NCBI GenBank assembly: GCA_034114085.1
Contig: JAXEWB010000092.1
Location: 1 to 64,000 of the forward strand
Length of the DNA stretch: 64,000 bases
Origin: Spiro-02 sp034114085
GTDB taxonomy: Bacteria; Spirochaetota; Spirochaetia; Sphaerochaetales; Sphaerochaetaceae
Direction of reading: 5' to 3'
The position numbers and the translations under genes are program-made. Positions 8,432-17,609 of the stretch are shown here, piece by piece (position 1 is the first letter of the stretch; each line of letters opens with the position of its first letter). The notes under the pieces were generated by a model. The model ran no database searches. It worked only from the letters and a program-made list of their open reading frames with translations, and had not been told where the DNA came from.

Positions 8432-8905
8432 ATGAAAAAATACCAGTTCATATTGATTATCGCCATGGCTATTGGACTTCTGGCTTCCTGCGCCACACCG
8501 GCGGCAGAAGAAACACAAATAGTTCCCGAAATATCATTGCCCGCACCAGTGGAAGAACAGGTCGCCGTCGTAGAACACGAACCAGAGCCTGAGGTTCTGC
8601 GGCTCAACTGGGATCTCTCCGCTTATGACTTCATCAACGAAGAACATCTTGCCGTCGGCGACAAGAGAACAATCGTTTTCGAGCCTCATGAACCTTTCGC
8701 TGGCAATATCTGGGGCACTGACGTCTATACCGACGATTCCCAGATAGGTCTGGCCGCCGTTCACGCCGGAGTCATCAGCTTCGAAGCGGGAGGAGTCGCG
8801 ACGTTTGAGGTGATGGAAGGACAGAGCCATTTTGTCGGCTCCGAACGAAACGGTGTATACAGTTCCGAATATGACGAATGGCCCGCAGCGTTCAGATTCG
8901 TCTAG
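8432..8905 (+). CDS. Putative lipoprotein
   Basis: This is a 157-residue lipoprotein of unknown role. Residues 1-20 form a signal peptide with a clear lipobox (GLLASC), so the mature protein should be lipidated and held in a membrane. A short Pro/Glu-rich linker (EEQVAVVEHEPEPEVL) leads to a compact C-terminal domain of about 100 residues with no family that I recognise. AGGAG lies seven bases before the ATG; the longer frame has no such site. No operon partner is evident. Confidence 0.75.
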   Translation: MKKYQFILIIAMAIGLLASCATPAAEETQIVPEISLPAPVEEQVAVVEHEPEPEVLRLNWDLSAYDFINEEHLAVGDKRTIVFEPHEPFAGNIWGTDVYTDDSQIGLAAVHAGVISFEAGGVATFEVMEGQSHFVGSERNGVYSSEYDEWPAAFRFV

Positions 8906-9155
8906 CAAGGGTCAATCCCGCACCGGTCGAATCAGTCGTTTCCACGGAAGCCTTTTGGCGCCTTGTGCGGACAGAAGCTGCGATGTTTGATGTTGTCCAC
9001 CGGCGAAAACAGAACAACGGAACCATCCGACGCCTATCATACGGCAAGCGTCGGGTGAGTTGTATGCTTTGCCGACATTGCATGAACTCTGTGACCGTCT
9101 GATGGAGTTGCTCGAAATCAGGTTGCGCACAAGGGCGACAGGGCTTTATCCCAAA

Positions 9156-9731
9156 TCATCCAACGAGAATCTTGATGGCAGTACATTTCCCACTATTGCA
9201 GGAGCTTTCTGAAACACTGCAAGCGGCAATCCCCAAGACAACATTTTCCAGCGCTTCAAGTACAATTCTATCATTTGCCTTTGACAATGGTTCGCGCACT
9301 TCAATACTCCCATCCGCATTGACCTTTGTATACATAAACAGATTGATTGGTTGAAGAACCGGATGAGAAGTCCCCAGCGCATGATTGATATTATTGAAAC
9401 AATTCGGATGGTTTTCTCCGTTCTGATAAAAGAAATCGTACATCTCCGGCCTACAGCAGGGATGCAATAGATCATGTTCTTGTACATCATCATACAAAAC
9501 CTTGAACATTGGTTTGTATTTATTAGAATAGATTATATCCCCTACATGCAACCTTAACGATTCATTGCAGTCAATCGTAACACCTGGTGATATAAATTCA
9601 GTTGAATCACCTTTCATTTCTGCAAAGAAATCAACGACCTGTCCTCCGTCAATATCGACTACTTCGATTTGCCTCCCCTTCGTAGCCTCAATTCTTATGC
9701 CGCCGCAAGGGGTGACGGTATATTCTTCCAT
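9156..9731 (-). CDS. DUF1989 / urea carboxylase-associated family protein
   Basis: The 191-residue protein resembles the DUF1989 family (YcgI, urea-carboxylase-associated proteins). Supporting features are the opening GGIRIEATKGRQIEVVDIDGGQVVDFFA, the middle block HDLLHPCCRPEMYDFF and the C-terminal Cys-containing motif CSVSESSCNSGKCTAIKI. Family members occur near urea or guanidine degradation genes, but none of those is here, so the role is open. GGAGG eight bases before the Met at 9731 decides the start. The gene stands alone. Confidence 0.8.
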   Translation of the reverse strand: MEEYTVTPCGGIRIEATKGRQIEVVDIDGGQVVDFFAEMKGDSTEFISPGVTIDCNESLRLHVGDIIYSNKYKPMFKVLYDDVQEHDLLHPCCRPEMYDFFYQNGENHPNCFNNINHALGTSHPVLQPINLFMYTKVNADGSIEVREPLSKANDRIVLEALENVVLGIAACSVSESSCNSGKCTAIKILVG

Positions 9732-9869
9732 TTCAACGTCCTCCATAAACTCAAATTGACTAAATGAAAATCAAGTCAATCAATGAAACCATAGATGAAA
9801 AAAATCGAAGACTATACGGGCGATTCCGGAATGACGGGGTGAAGGAAAAGATACGAAAGAATCAGCCCC

Positions 9870-10835
9870 TTACCTATCCGCCACCATCAGGTTCTTGTCA
9901 TCCGGCTTGCAGAACGGCTCGCGCCCCTCACAGGGGTTGGTATGGACGACGACATGCTTCGCATTGGAAAATTCCTGTTCGATCTTGTCATGCACCCGCT
10001 CCGCTATGGCATGCGATGCGAACAGGGGCAGATAGCGGCAGCACCGGATCTCAACCTCCACGTAGAACCGCGCCCCGGTGATGCGGGTCTTGAGCAGGTC
10101 GATCGCTTTCACGCCATCGACGGCAAGGATCCCCTCTTCCAGTTTCTTACAGATATCCGCGTCAACCGAAGCGTCCAGCAAGACATCGATGGCGGACTTG
10201 AAGATATCAACGGCGACCTTGATGATCAGCAGGCAGATCACCAAAGAGGCGATCGGGTCAAGAATCGGCACGCCGAGCCGGGCACCGAGAATACCGATGA
10301 ACGCACCCAATGCGGAGAGGACATCGGACCGATGGTCCCACGCCGTAGCACGCAGGGAATTCGAGCCAGTCTTGCGGCTGACCCGAATCGTATACTGGTA
10401 CAGGCATTCTTTGACCACCATGGTACCGAGCGCGACCAATAGGGGCAACAAAGTCGGAACGACGATGATTTCCGGATGAAGAATCTGCTTGATACCGTTG
10501 TAGCCAATCATGCACCCCGTAGCGAAAATAGCCACTGCGAGAAAAATCGAGACAATGCATTCAATCTTGTCGTGACCATACTGGTGCCGGGTATCGGCCT
10601 GTTTGTCGGAAGCGGCGACACCACCGATCACGACGAAATTGCTGATGACGTCGCTAGAGGAATTTACTGCGTCGGAGATCATGGCGCTTGAATGCCCCAC
10701 GATACCGGCGATAAGTTTTACTACGGCTAACATAATGTTGCAGGCGGTGGATATCACAGCGGCCCTGAGGCTGCTGCGAGTCAAAGCTTTTTCCTGTTCC
10801 GCCCGTTGAATATCGAGATTTTCCATGTTATTCAT
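9870..10835 (-). CDS. Cation diffusion facilitator family transporter
   Basis: This is a membrane transporter that exports divalent metals such as Zn, Fe or Mn in exchange for protons. The 321-residue protein has about six membrane segments. Landmarks are SDAVNSSSDV in segment 2, HQYGHDKIE after it, and DHRSDVLSALGAF in segment 5, followed by a cytosolic ferredoxin-like domain. The segment-2 site has Asn where many Zn transporters have His, which points to Mn or Fe rather than Zn, but this is inference. GGAGG before ATG 10835 sets the start. It lies 25 bases after the his operon terminator and probably receives some read-through. Confidence 0.9.
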   Translation of the reverse strand: MNNMENLDIQRAEQEKALTRSSLRAAVISTACNIMLAVVKLIAGIVGHSSAMISDAVNSSSDVISNFVVIGGVAASDKQADTRHQYGHDKIECIVSIFLAVAIFATGCMIGYNGIKQILHPEIIVVPTLLPLLVALGTMVVKECLYQYTIRVSRKTGSNSLRATAWDHRSDVLSALGAFIGILGARLGVPILDPIASLVICLLIIKVAVDIFKSAIDVLLDASVDADICKKLEEGILAVDGVKAIDLLKTRITGARFYVEVEIRCCRYLPLFASHAIAERVHDKIEQEFSNAKHVVVHTNPCEGREPFCKPDDKNLMVADR

Positions 10836-10856
10836 CGCTAACCTCCCCCAAATACG

Positions 10857-10895
10857 GGAAAAGGACGGCAACGCCCGTGAGGGCATCCCGTCCTT
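10857..10895 (-). terminator. Terminator at end of his operon
   Basis: On the minus strand AAGGACGG (10895-10888) pairs perfectly with CCGTCCTT (10868-10861). An inner GCCC/GGGC stem adds to it, and TTTT ends the hairpin. It lies between hisIE and the cation efflux gene. Confidence 0.75.
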
Positions 10896-10949
10896 CCAAT
10901 CATCAACAAAATACCGCCGATGCGGTGAATCTATCAAAAACAGCCTTCG

Positions 10950-11558
10950 TCAGCGACTATGGCGTCCTTTCAGGACATCGATCACCTCGCTGAACTGCAC
11001 GTTTTTCTGTGCAAGCAATACCATGAAGTGGTACATGAGATCGGCGGCCTCGCCCAAGAATAGCGACTTGTTGTCGTCTTTACTCTCGATAATCAGCTCC
11101 ACCGCCTCCTCACCGACCTTCTGGGCGATCTTATTCAGACCGCGGCTGAACAGGTGGTTCGTATACGAACCTTCAACGGGATACTCACGGCGATCTTGGA
11201 TGACCTCTTCAAGATAGAACAGGAATTCCGAGGAAGAAACCTCCGACGGATTGTTGTCCTCGTCAAAACAGGTATCCGCGCCGGTATGGCAGACAGGACC
11301 GGTAGGGATGGCCTTGACCAACAGGGTGTCGCCATCGCAGTCCTCAAGAATCTCACGAACCTGAAGATAGTTCCCGGAGGTTTCGCCCTTCGTCCAAAGC
11401 TTCTGCCGGGAACGGGACCAAAACGTAACAAGCCCACGCTCCTTGGTGATATGCAACGCTTCCTCGTTCATATAACCCAGCATCAAGACCCTACGGGTCA
11501 CTGCATCCTGCACAATCGCGGGCACAAGACCATTTCCTTTGGCAAAATCAACTGGCAT
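10950..11558 (-). CDS. hisIE: Bifunctional phosphoribosyl-AMP cyclohydrolase / phosphoribosyl-ATP pyrophosphatase
   Basis: This fused enzyme carries out steps 2 and 3 of histidine synthesis: removal of pyrophosphate from PR-ATP and ring opening of PR-AMP. The N-terminal HisI half (about 1-115) has LGYMNEEAL, SRQKLWTKGETSGN and the zinc-ligand region DGDTLLV...GPVCHTGADTCF. The C-terminal HisE half (about 115-202) is helical with GEEAVELIIE. The order is that of the proteobacterial and Bacteroidota fusions. The ATG at 11558 is preferred; a TTG two codons upstream is also possible. It is the last his gene, directly after hisF. Confidence 0.95.
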   Translation of the reverse strand: MPVDFAKGNGLVPAIVQDAVTRRVLMLGYMNEEALHITKERGLVTFWSRSRQKLWTKGETSGNYLQVREILEDCDGDTLLVKAIPTGPVCHTGADTCFDEDNNPSEVSSSEFLFYLEEVIQDRREYPVEGSYTNHLFSRGLNKIAQKVGEEAVELIIESKDDNKSLFLGEAADLMYHFMVLLAQKNVQFSEVIDVLKGRHSR

Positions 11559-11564
11559 AGACAA

Positions 11565-12362
11565 CTACTCCTCCGGTGTCTCCTGCGGAATGCGGACAGT
11601 TATACCATGTTTCCGCAAAAAAATCTTCAGCTCCGGTATATCAATCTGATGAAAATGAAAAATTGAAGCCGCCAACGCCGCGTCAGCCCCCCCATTTTCA
11701 AAAACATCAATAAAATGATCCATCGTTCCAGCCCCACCGCTGGCTATAATGGGAATATCAACACTATCACCGATACGGCGGGTCAAGTCAACAGCAAATC
11801 CGTTTTTTGTACCGTCATGATCCATGGAAGTGACCAACAGCTCCCCCGCACCCAAGGAAGCCACCTTGCGCGCCCATGAGAGTACTTCTATCCCGGTAGG
11901 AATCCGCCCGCCATGGACATAGACCTCCCAACCCTCTTTTCCATCAGTGTCAAAAGCAGGGTTGCGGCGGGCGTCAATCGCACATACCACACACTGTGAG
12001 CCGAACTGCAATGCGATATCGCTGATGATGGAGGGGTTTTTCACAGCTTCACTGTTGATTGAAATCTTGTCGGCCCCCGCTTCAAGCAAACGGCCGACAT
12101 CGGCGACGGTCCTGATCCCCCCGCCGACGGTGAACGGTATGTCGATCCTGCCAGAAATCCGGCGCACCAAGTCACAGAACGTGCCGCGATTCTCAACGGT
12201 AGCGGTAATGTCGAGGAAGGTCAGCTCGTCAGCCCCCTGTTGCGCATAGAAAGCGGCAAGCTCCACTGCATCGCCGGCATCCCGCAGATTTACGAAATTG
12301 ATCCCCTTCACAGTACGTCCGTCACGGACGTCAAGACAGGGAATGATACGTTTGGCAAGCAT
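11565..12362 (-). CDS. hisF: Imidazole glycerol phosphate synthase, cyclase subunit
   Basis: This (beta/alpha)8 barrel of 265 residues closes the imidazole ring, using ammonia channelled from HisH and giving imidazole glycerol phosphate plus AICAR. The catalytic Asp of IIPCLDV near the N-terminus and the second one in CAIDARR are present, as are the phosphate-binding loops VGGGIRT and ASGGAG. Its ATG overlaps the stop of hisA (TGATG), with a good GGAGG site before it. It forms the synthase with the hisH product encoded two genes upstream. Confidence 0.96.
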   Translation of the reverse strand: MLAKRIIPCLDVRDGRTVKGINFVNLRDAGDAVELAAFYAQQGADELTFLDITATVENRGTFCDLVRRISGRIDIPFTVGGGIRTVADVGRLLEAGADKISINSEAVKNPSIISDIALQFGSQCVVCAIDARRNPAFDTDGKEGWEVYVHGGRIPTGIEVLSWARKVASLGAGELLVTSMDHDGTKNGFAVDLTRRIGDSVDIPIIASGGAGTMDHFIDVFENGGADAALAASIFHFHQIDIPELKIFLRKHGITVRIPQETPEE

Positions 12363-13123
12363 CAGGCACCCTCCTCCGGGCAGCCGCCAGAAGCATTGTC
12401 TATGGAAACAAGCGCATCCAGCGTAATCCGACGTTCATAAATAGCTTTTCCGACGATCGCCCCTGTCAGACCCGCCTTTCGTAACGAAAGAAGGTCCTCG
12501 ACCGAAGAAACACCGCCGCTGGCGATCAGCTCCATCGGCAATCCCTCTGCGGACATGGTGGCGATTAACCGCCGGTACAGTTCCAAAGAAGGGCCTCCCA
12601 GCATCCCGTCGCAGGCGATGTCAGTACATATCACCCGGCGCAAACCGGCGCGAAGATACCGTGCGATAAATTCCCCTACCTCCAGATCAGTCTTTTCAGT
12701 CCATCCAACGGTAGAGATCCGTCCATCCCGACAGTCCGCGCCGAGAATCAACCTGTCGGCGCCCCAACGCTCCAGCCAGCCGAACACCATATCCGGCTGA
12801 CGGGCGGCGACGCTGCCGCAAGTCACCTGCGATGCCCCGCAATCGAACACCCGGAGCAAATCCTCATCGCTTTTGACTCCTCCGCCGAAATCTACAACAA
12901 GCCTCGTACCGGAAGCGATTCGTTCCAATACAGCGGTATTCACCACATGGCCACTCCTGGCGCCATCCAAATCCACGAGATGCAGACGGGACAGCCCGGC
13001 ATCCTCATATCGTCTGGCGACATTCAATGGATCAGTGTCGTATACCTTCTTTTGATCATACGCGCCTTGGGACAAACGAACGCAACAACCGTCGATGATA
13101 TCTATGGCCGGAATAATTTCCAT
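12362..13123 (-). CDS. hisA: ProFAR isomerase
   Basis: HisA catalyses the Amadori rearrangement of ProFAR to PRFAR. The 253-residue barrel shows the paired catalytic Asp residues in IPAIDIIDG (residue 8) and in VICTDIACDG, and phosphate loops DFGGGVKS and ASGGVSS. The start is set by GGAGGG seven bases before ATG 13123; a longer frame exists but runs through the spacer. The 166-base gap to hisH is the largest inside the operon and holds no gene that I can see. It could carry an internal promoter or be an old insertion scar. Confidence 0.96.
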   Translation of the reverse strand: MEIIPAIDIIDGCCVRLSQGAYDQKKVYDTDPLNVARRYEDAGLSRLHLVDLDGARSGHVVNTAVLERIASGTRLVVDFGGGVKSDEDLLRVFDCGASQVTCGSVAARQPDMVFGWLERWGADRLILGADCRDGRISTVGWTEKTDLEVGEFIARYLRAGLRRVICTDIACDGMLGGPSLELYRRLIATMSAEGLPMELIASGGVSSVEDLLSLRKAGLTGAIVGKAIYERRITLDALVSIDNASGGCPEEGA

Positions 13124-13289
13124 CGCTAGCCCTCCTTCTCGGAAACGGATTCGCTCCTCGTCTTTTTCATACCCATGAATCAAATTGACGACTGTCCACA
13201 GCGTCAGAACTTCACACAATACGGGATTACGCCCTTTCCACATGCGTGAAACCAGCTGCTATCAGGAAAACGTCATCATCCCCGACAAT

Positions 13290-13877
13290 CTACAACGCCA
13301 AAAAATTACGGAGTATGCGTTCCCCCACCGCACCGCTTTTCTCAGGATGAAACTGAACCCCCCGGAAATTGTCCTTGCGAAGCGCGCAGCTGAACGTCAG
13401 GCCGGCATATTTACAGGTCGCGAGCGTCCCCCCGCAAAGCGGCGCATAATAGCTGTGGACGAAATAGACATAGCTTTCCGGCGCGATTCCCGCGAACAGC
13501 GGATCATCGGAACAGAAAATCGTATTCCATCCCATATGAGGAATCTTGCAACCGGTTCCATCGGGAAAACGCAGTACAGTCGTATCGAACATGCCGAGGC
13601 CTCCGGTGTCATGCTCCTCGCTGAAGGAACACATGAGCTGCATGCCGAGACAGATGCCGAGGAACGGCTGGGTCAAGCCGGACAGCACTGTATCCAGCCC
13701 CTTTTCCCGAAGATACGCCATCGCCGTGGAAGCCTCCCCTACGCCAGGGAAAACCACCCTGTCGGCACCGCGGAGAACGGATGGGTCGTCAGTGACTTCG
13801 GCGTTCACCCCCAGCCGTCCCAAAGCGCACAGCACGGACCGGATATTTCCGGCGTTGTACTTGACGACGGCGACCAT
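13290..13877 (-). CDS. hisH: Imidazole glycerol phosphate synthase, glutaminase subunit
   Basis: This class-I glutamine amidotransferase of 195 residues feeds ammonia to HisF. The catalytic triad is visible as the nucleophile Cys in FLGICLGMQ and the His and Glu in GVQFHPEKS. The oxyanion region is PGVGEAS. Its ATG follows the hisB stop codon directly and has AAGGAG nine bases upstream, so the two genes are coupled. Length is normal for the family. Confidence 0.96.
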   Translation of the reverse strand: MVAVVKYNAGNIRSVLCALGRLGVNAEVTDDPSVLRGADRVVFPGVGEASTAMAYLREKGLDTVLSGLTQPFLGICLGMQLMCSFSEEHDTGGLGMFDTTVLRFPDGTGCKIPHMGWNTIFCSDDPLFAGIAPESYVYFVHSYYAPLCGGTLATCKYAGLTFSCALRKDNFRGVQFHPEKSGAVGERILRNFLAL

Positions 13878-15041
13878 CTACAGCACTCCTTTCGTCGAGG
13901 GCAGCGCATTGGACCAAGGATACCGGCGGACGGCCTGCCTGATAGCGCGGGCGAACGCCTTGAACAGCGCCTCGGCCTGATGATGGGTATTTCCATCAGT
14001 AACCCGCATGTTGAGGTTACATCTCGCTTCATCGCAGAAAGACTTGAAGAAGTGGATGAACATTTCCGTAGGGAACGTCCCTACCGACTGCCGGGAGAAC
14101 TCCACATCCCAGGCAAAGTACGGACGGCCTGAGAAATCTATGGCGACCTGGGCGAGGACATCGTCCATCGGCAGGACTTCATAGCCATACCGGCTGATAC
14201 CCCGCTTGTCGCCCAACGCCTGCAAGAAGGCCTGTCCCAGCACGATGCCGATATCTTCAACGGTATGATGTTCATCCACTTGAAGGTCTCCGTTCGCATG
14301 GAGGTCGGCGTCTATTCCGCTGTGACGCACAAGCTGCGCAAGCATATGGTCGAAAAACGGAATGCCCGTCGCGACGCACCCCTTGCCGGAACCGTCGAGA
14401 TTAAGGTTCAGGGAAATGTCGGTTTCAGCGGTCTTGCGAAGTACCCGGACCCGGCGTTCCAACTTGACGGACTTTCCGCCCAAGATGAAAGCGGCAATTT
14501 CCTGCCAAGAATCGGACACCAGGACGCAGACCTCCGCCAGCCCCATTTCACCAGCCATGCCTTGCTTCAGTTCCTCGGAACGCGAAGGATCAGCGAACCA
14601 GATGGCCTTGCATCCGATGTTTTTCGCCAACTGGACGTCGGTAAGCCGGTCGCCGATCATCAACGAATGCTCCAAATCATAGCTTCCATTGAAATATTCA
14701 TCCAGCATGCCGATTCCAGGCTTTCGTCCGGGGCAATTGTCCTCTGGCAGCGAAAAGTCGACATGCTGGGCGTCGAACGTAATCCGTTCACCGGCGAGCG
14801 TCTCAATGATTCGTTCATGAACGGGCCAGAAAGCTTCAAAGGGGAAGCTCGGAGTGCCGACGCCATCCTGATTGCTCACCACGGCGAAGTAATAGTTGGA
14901 CTCCTCCCGCAACTTGCGCAGCGCATTGAACACACCGGGAATCCATTGTATTTTCTCAAAGCTATCAATCTGATCCTCTACGACGAGTATCCCGTCCCTG
15001 TCCAGAAACAGAACCGGCTTGTACATGTGGGGCTGCGCCAT
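13878..15041 (-). CDS. hisB: Bifunctional histidinol-phosphatase / IGP dehydratase
   Basis: The 387-residue enzyme joins two activities. Residues 1 to about 175 are a HAD phosphatase with the nucleophile motif LFLDRDG and the distal IGDRLTDVQLA. Residues from about 195 are IGP dehydratase with the metal-binding HHTVEDIGI and DGNTHHQAEALFKA. In the E. coli enzyme four Cys/His residues of the HAD domain bind zinc; here three of the four seem replaced (DFSLPEDNCPGRKP), a pattern I associate with the Bacteroidota type. GGAG sites precede ATG 15041. A 128-base spacer separates it from hisC. Confidence 0.95.
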   Translation of the reverse strand: MAQPHMYKPVLFLDRDGILVVEDQIDSFEKIQWIPGVFNALRKLREESNYYFAVVSNQDGVGTPSFPFEAFWPVHERIIETLAGERITFDAQHVDFSLPEDNCPGRKPGIGMLDEYFNGSYDLEHSLMIGDRLTDVQLAKNIGCKAIWFADPSRSEELKQGMAGEMGLAEVCVLVSDSWQEIAAFILGGKSVKLERRVRVLRKTAETDISLNLNLDGSGKGCVATGIPFFDHMLAQLVRHSGIDADLHANGDLQVDEHHTVEDIGIVLGQAFLQALGDKRGISRYGYEVLPMDDVLAQVAIDFSGRPYFAWDVEFSRQSVGTFPTEMFIHFFKSFCDEARCNLNMRVTDGNTHHQAEALFKAFARAIRQAVRRYPWSNALPSTKGVL

Positions 15042-15169
15042 ATCGTTACTCTCCTCTCCTCGTTATCTTGCGGGACATCAAACCAATCGACGATTCTTTC
15101 TCCCAGCCGCTGACGGTCATCAAAATGCTATGCAAGCATCTTACTGGAAAACCATATCCCCGGACAATC

Positions 15170-16261
15170 TCATCCACGGCCATATTCTTCCAAAGCCTCG
15201 ACAAGACGACGGTTTTCCACATCGCTACCGACCGTGATACGGACGCACCCCTCGCAATTCAGCTCCCGGCTTCTATTTCGGATGATGATTCCCTGCGACC
15301 GCAACCACTGGCATAGACAATCGGGATCCGCTATCTTCACCAGCAGGAAATTCGCGTCACTGGGGAAAACCTTCTTGATGGCAGGTAACGTTCTCAACTT
15401 GTCAGCCAATGCGTTTCTGGCCTCCACGATCTTCCGGGAAGCTTCCTTGACCTCCGAAGCATGTTCCAACGCTCTCACGGCCAGTTCCTGCGATGGACCT
15501 CCGAGGTTGTAGGGATACTTGGTATTGACCATGGTCTGAACAATCGCCTCGCACGCCACCGCGATACCGACACGAGCGTTCGCGAGCGCCCAGCTTTTGG
15601 AAAGAGTCCGCATGACGACAAGACGGGGATAGCGTTGCAGCAGTGTCGCCGCCGAAGGATACGGGGAAAAATCGAAATAGGCTTCATCGACCACGGTGAT
15701 GCCGTCGAACATGGCGCAAATCCGCTCAATCTGATCTATCGGAAACGCATTGCCGGTAGGATTGTTAGGCGAACAGACAAACAGCAGCTTGCACCGCCCC
15801 CCCCTGGATGTCCTATTCTCATTTTCCATTGCCAACGCAGCTTCCAGCGCAGGAAAGTCAAACTGAAACCCTCGTGTCAACGGGCAGGTCAGCACAGCCG
15901 CGTCGTTGATGTCGGCGAATACCCGGTACGCCCCGTAGGTCGGAGGCAGCAGCATTACGGAATCTTTTCCGGGAATACAGAAAATACGCATCAACAGGTC
16001 GATGATTTCATCGCTGCCGTTGCCGATCACCAGATTGGCGGCGGGAAGTCCCAACGCCCGTTCGACGCTCTCCCGCACGTGGGTCGCAAGGGGATCCGGA
16101 TATCGGTTGCGTCCTTGACTGCCAACGAAGTCCCGCCAGTTTTCGTTGGCGTCCAGATAGACTTCCGCAACACCCTTGAAATCGTTGCGGGCGCAGCTGT
16201 ACGGAATCAACGAAGCGATGTTCGGCCTAAGCAAATCTTGTATTTCTTCACAACCCGTCAT
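15170..16261 (-). CDS. hisC: Histidinol-phosphate aminotransferase
   Basis: This PLP enzyme of 363 residues transfers an amino group from glutamate to imidazole acetol phosphate. Fold-type I landmarks are NGSDEIIDLLMR, SPNNPTGN, VVDEAYFDF and the lysine of RTLSKSWALANARVG that forms the Schiff base, followed by RITVG near the end. Its start overlaps the hisD stop by four bases (ATGA) and has GGAGG upstream. Step 7 of the pathway. Confidence 0.95.
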   Translation of the reverse strand: MTGCEEIQDLLRPNIASLIPYSCARNDFKGVAEVYLDANENWRDFVGSQGRNRYPDPLATHVRESVERALGLPAANLVIGNGSDEIIDLLMRIFCIPGKDSVMLLPPTYGAYRVFADINDAAVLTCPLTRGFQFDFPALEAALAMENENRTSRGGRCKLLFVCSPNNPTGNAFPIDQIERICAMFDGITVVDEAYFDFSPYPSAATLLQRYPRLVVMRTLSKSWALANARVGIAVACEAIVQTMVNTKYPYNLGGPSQELAVRALEHASEVKEASRKIVEARNALADKLRTLPAIKKVFPSDANFLLVKIADPDCLCQWLRSQGIIIRNRSRELNCEGCVRITVGSDVENRRLVEALEEYGRG

Positions 16262-17598
16262 AACGTTCCTCCAATATCGGCGCGGAGTTTCCCTGCGTCG
16301 CCAAGACGTATCGATACGGCGTTCGCATGTGCCGCAAGATGCTCAGCCGTCGCCATTGCCTGAACCGTAGGGCCGAGCCGTCGCAATCCATCGGCGGACA
16401 GTTTTTGAACGGTAATCTTCTTGATGAAGCTATCCACGCTCACGCCGCTGGTCGAATGCGCCCAACCGCTTGTCGGCAAAGTGTGGTTCGTGCCGGAAGC
16501 GTAGTCTCCGGCCGACTCCGGCGACCAAGGGCCGAGGAAAATGGAACCGGCGTTCACCACCGAGCGTTCGAGTGCCTCTGGTTCGGCGGTACTGATAATC
16601 AGGTGTTCCGGCGCATACTGGTTCACCACTTCCACGACCCGTTCCATCCGCTCACAGATGATCGCCCGGCTATGGGACAACGACGGCAGGAGATATTCAT
16701 GCCGTCCCAGGTAGTCAATCTGTCGCGCAAGCTGTTTTTCAACCTCGTCGGCGATTCGCATTCCTTCGATCCGCGGGGCATGGATAATGAGCATCGCCTG
16801 GCTGTCCTTGCCATGTTCAGCCTGGCTGAGCAGGTCGCTGGCGACAAACGCCGGCTCGCTGGAGGAATCAGCTACGACCATGACTTCCGATGGCCCGGCG
16901 GGCATGTCGATGGAACAGAGGTTGACGCTCACCCGCTGCTTTGCACAGGTCACATAGCGGTTGCCCGGTCCGAAAATCTTATCGACCTTGGGTACGCTCT
17001 CCGTACCGAGCGCCATGGCCGCTATCGCTTGCGCCCCACCGATTTTGTATACCGTATCGACACCACCGATCTTCGCCGCATAGAGGATCGCCGGATGCAC
17101 GGAACCGTCTCCGGATGGCGGCGTACAGAGGACTATCCGCGGACACCCCGCGACACGGGCGGGAATGGAAAGCATCAGCACGGTCGAGAACAACGGAGCG
17201 GTACCTCCAGGGACATACAGTCCGACCCGCTGAATCGGCACGATTTTCCGCCAGCATTCCACACCAGGTGACGTCTCCACCCGCTCTCCTTGGGGCAGCT
17301 GGGAGGCATGGAACGCCTTAATGTTGTCCGCCGCAACCCGGATCGCCTGTTTCAAAGTTTCAGGAACAAGACGTTCGGCCTCTTCGAATTCCGCGGACGA
17401 AACATTCAGGGAAGAAAGTTCCACACCATCGAATTTCAATGCGAACCGGTACAAAGCGGAATCCCGTTCTATACGGACGGTGTCTATCACATCAGAAACA
17501 GTCCGTTGGATTTCCTGCGAATCGTCAGAAGGACGTACCAGCAGGGACGGAAGTTCCTCATCGGTCGGCTCACAAGCCCGTTGTAATAAATCAGCCAT
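16258..17598 (-). CDS. hisD: Histidinol dehydrogenase
   Basis: The 446-residue zinc enzyme oxidises histidinol to histidine in two NAD-dependent steps. Family landmarks are PGGTAPLFSTVLMLSIPA, GGAQAIAAMALGTESVP, DMPAGPSEVMVVAD, DLLSQAEHGKDSQA and the catalytic Glu/His pair of NQYAPEHLII. The C-terminal GTNHTLPTSGWAHSTSGVSVDSF is also typical. It starts 11 bases after hisG and overlaps hisC. Confidence 0.96.
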   Translation of the reverse strand: MADLLQRACEPTDEELPSLLVRPSDDSQEIQRTVSDVIDTVRIERDSALYRFALKFDGVELSSLNVSSAEFEEAERLVPETLKQAIRVAADNIKAFHASQLPQGERVETSPGVECWRKIVPIQRVGLYVPGGTAPLFSTVLMLSIPARVAGCPRIVLCTPPSGDGSVHPAILYAAKIGGVDTVYKIGGAQAIAAMALGTESVPKVDKIFGPGNRYVTCAKQRVSVNLCSIDMPAGPSEVMVVADSSSEPAFVASDLLSQAEHGKDSQAMLIIHAPRIEGMRIADEVEKQLARQIDYLGRHEYLLPSLSHSRAIICERMERVVEVVNQYAPEHLIISTAEPEALERSVVNAGSIFLGPWSPESAGDYASGTNHTLPTSGWAHSTSGVSVDSFIKKITVQKLSADGLRRLGPTVQAMATAEHLAAHANAVSIRLGDAGKLRADIGGTL

Positions 17599-17609
17599 GT
17601 TCCATTCCC

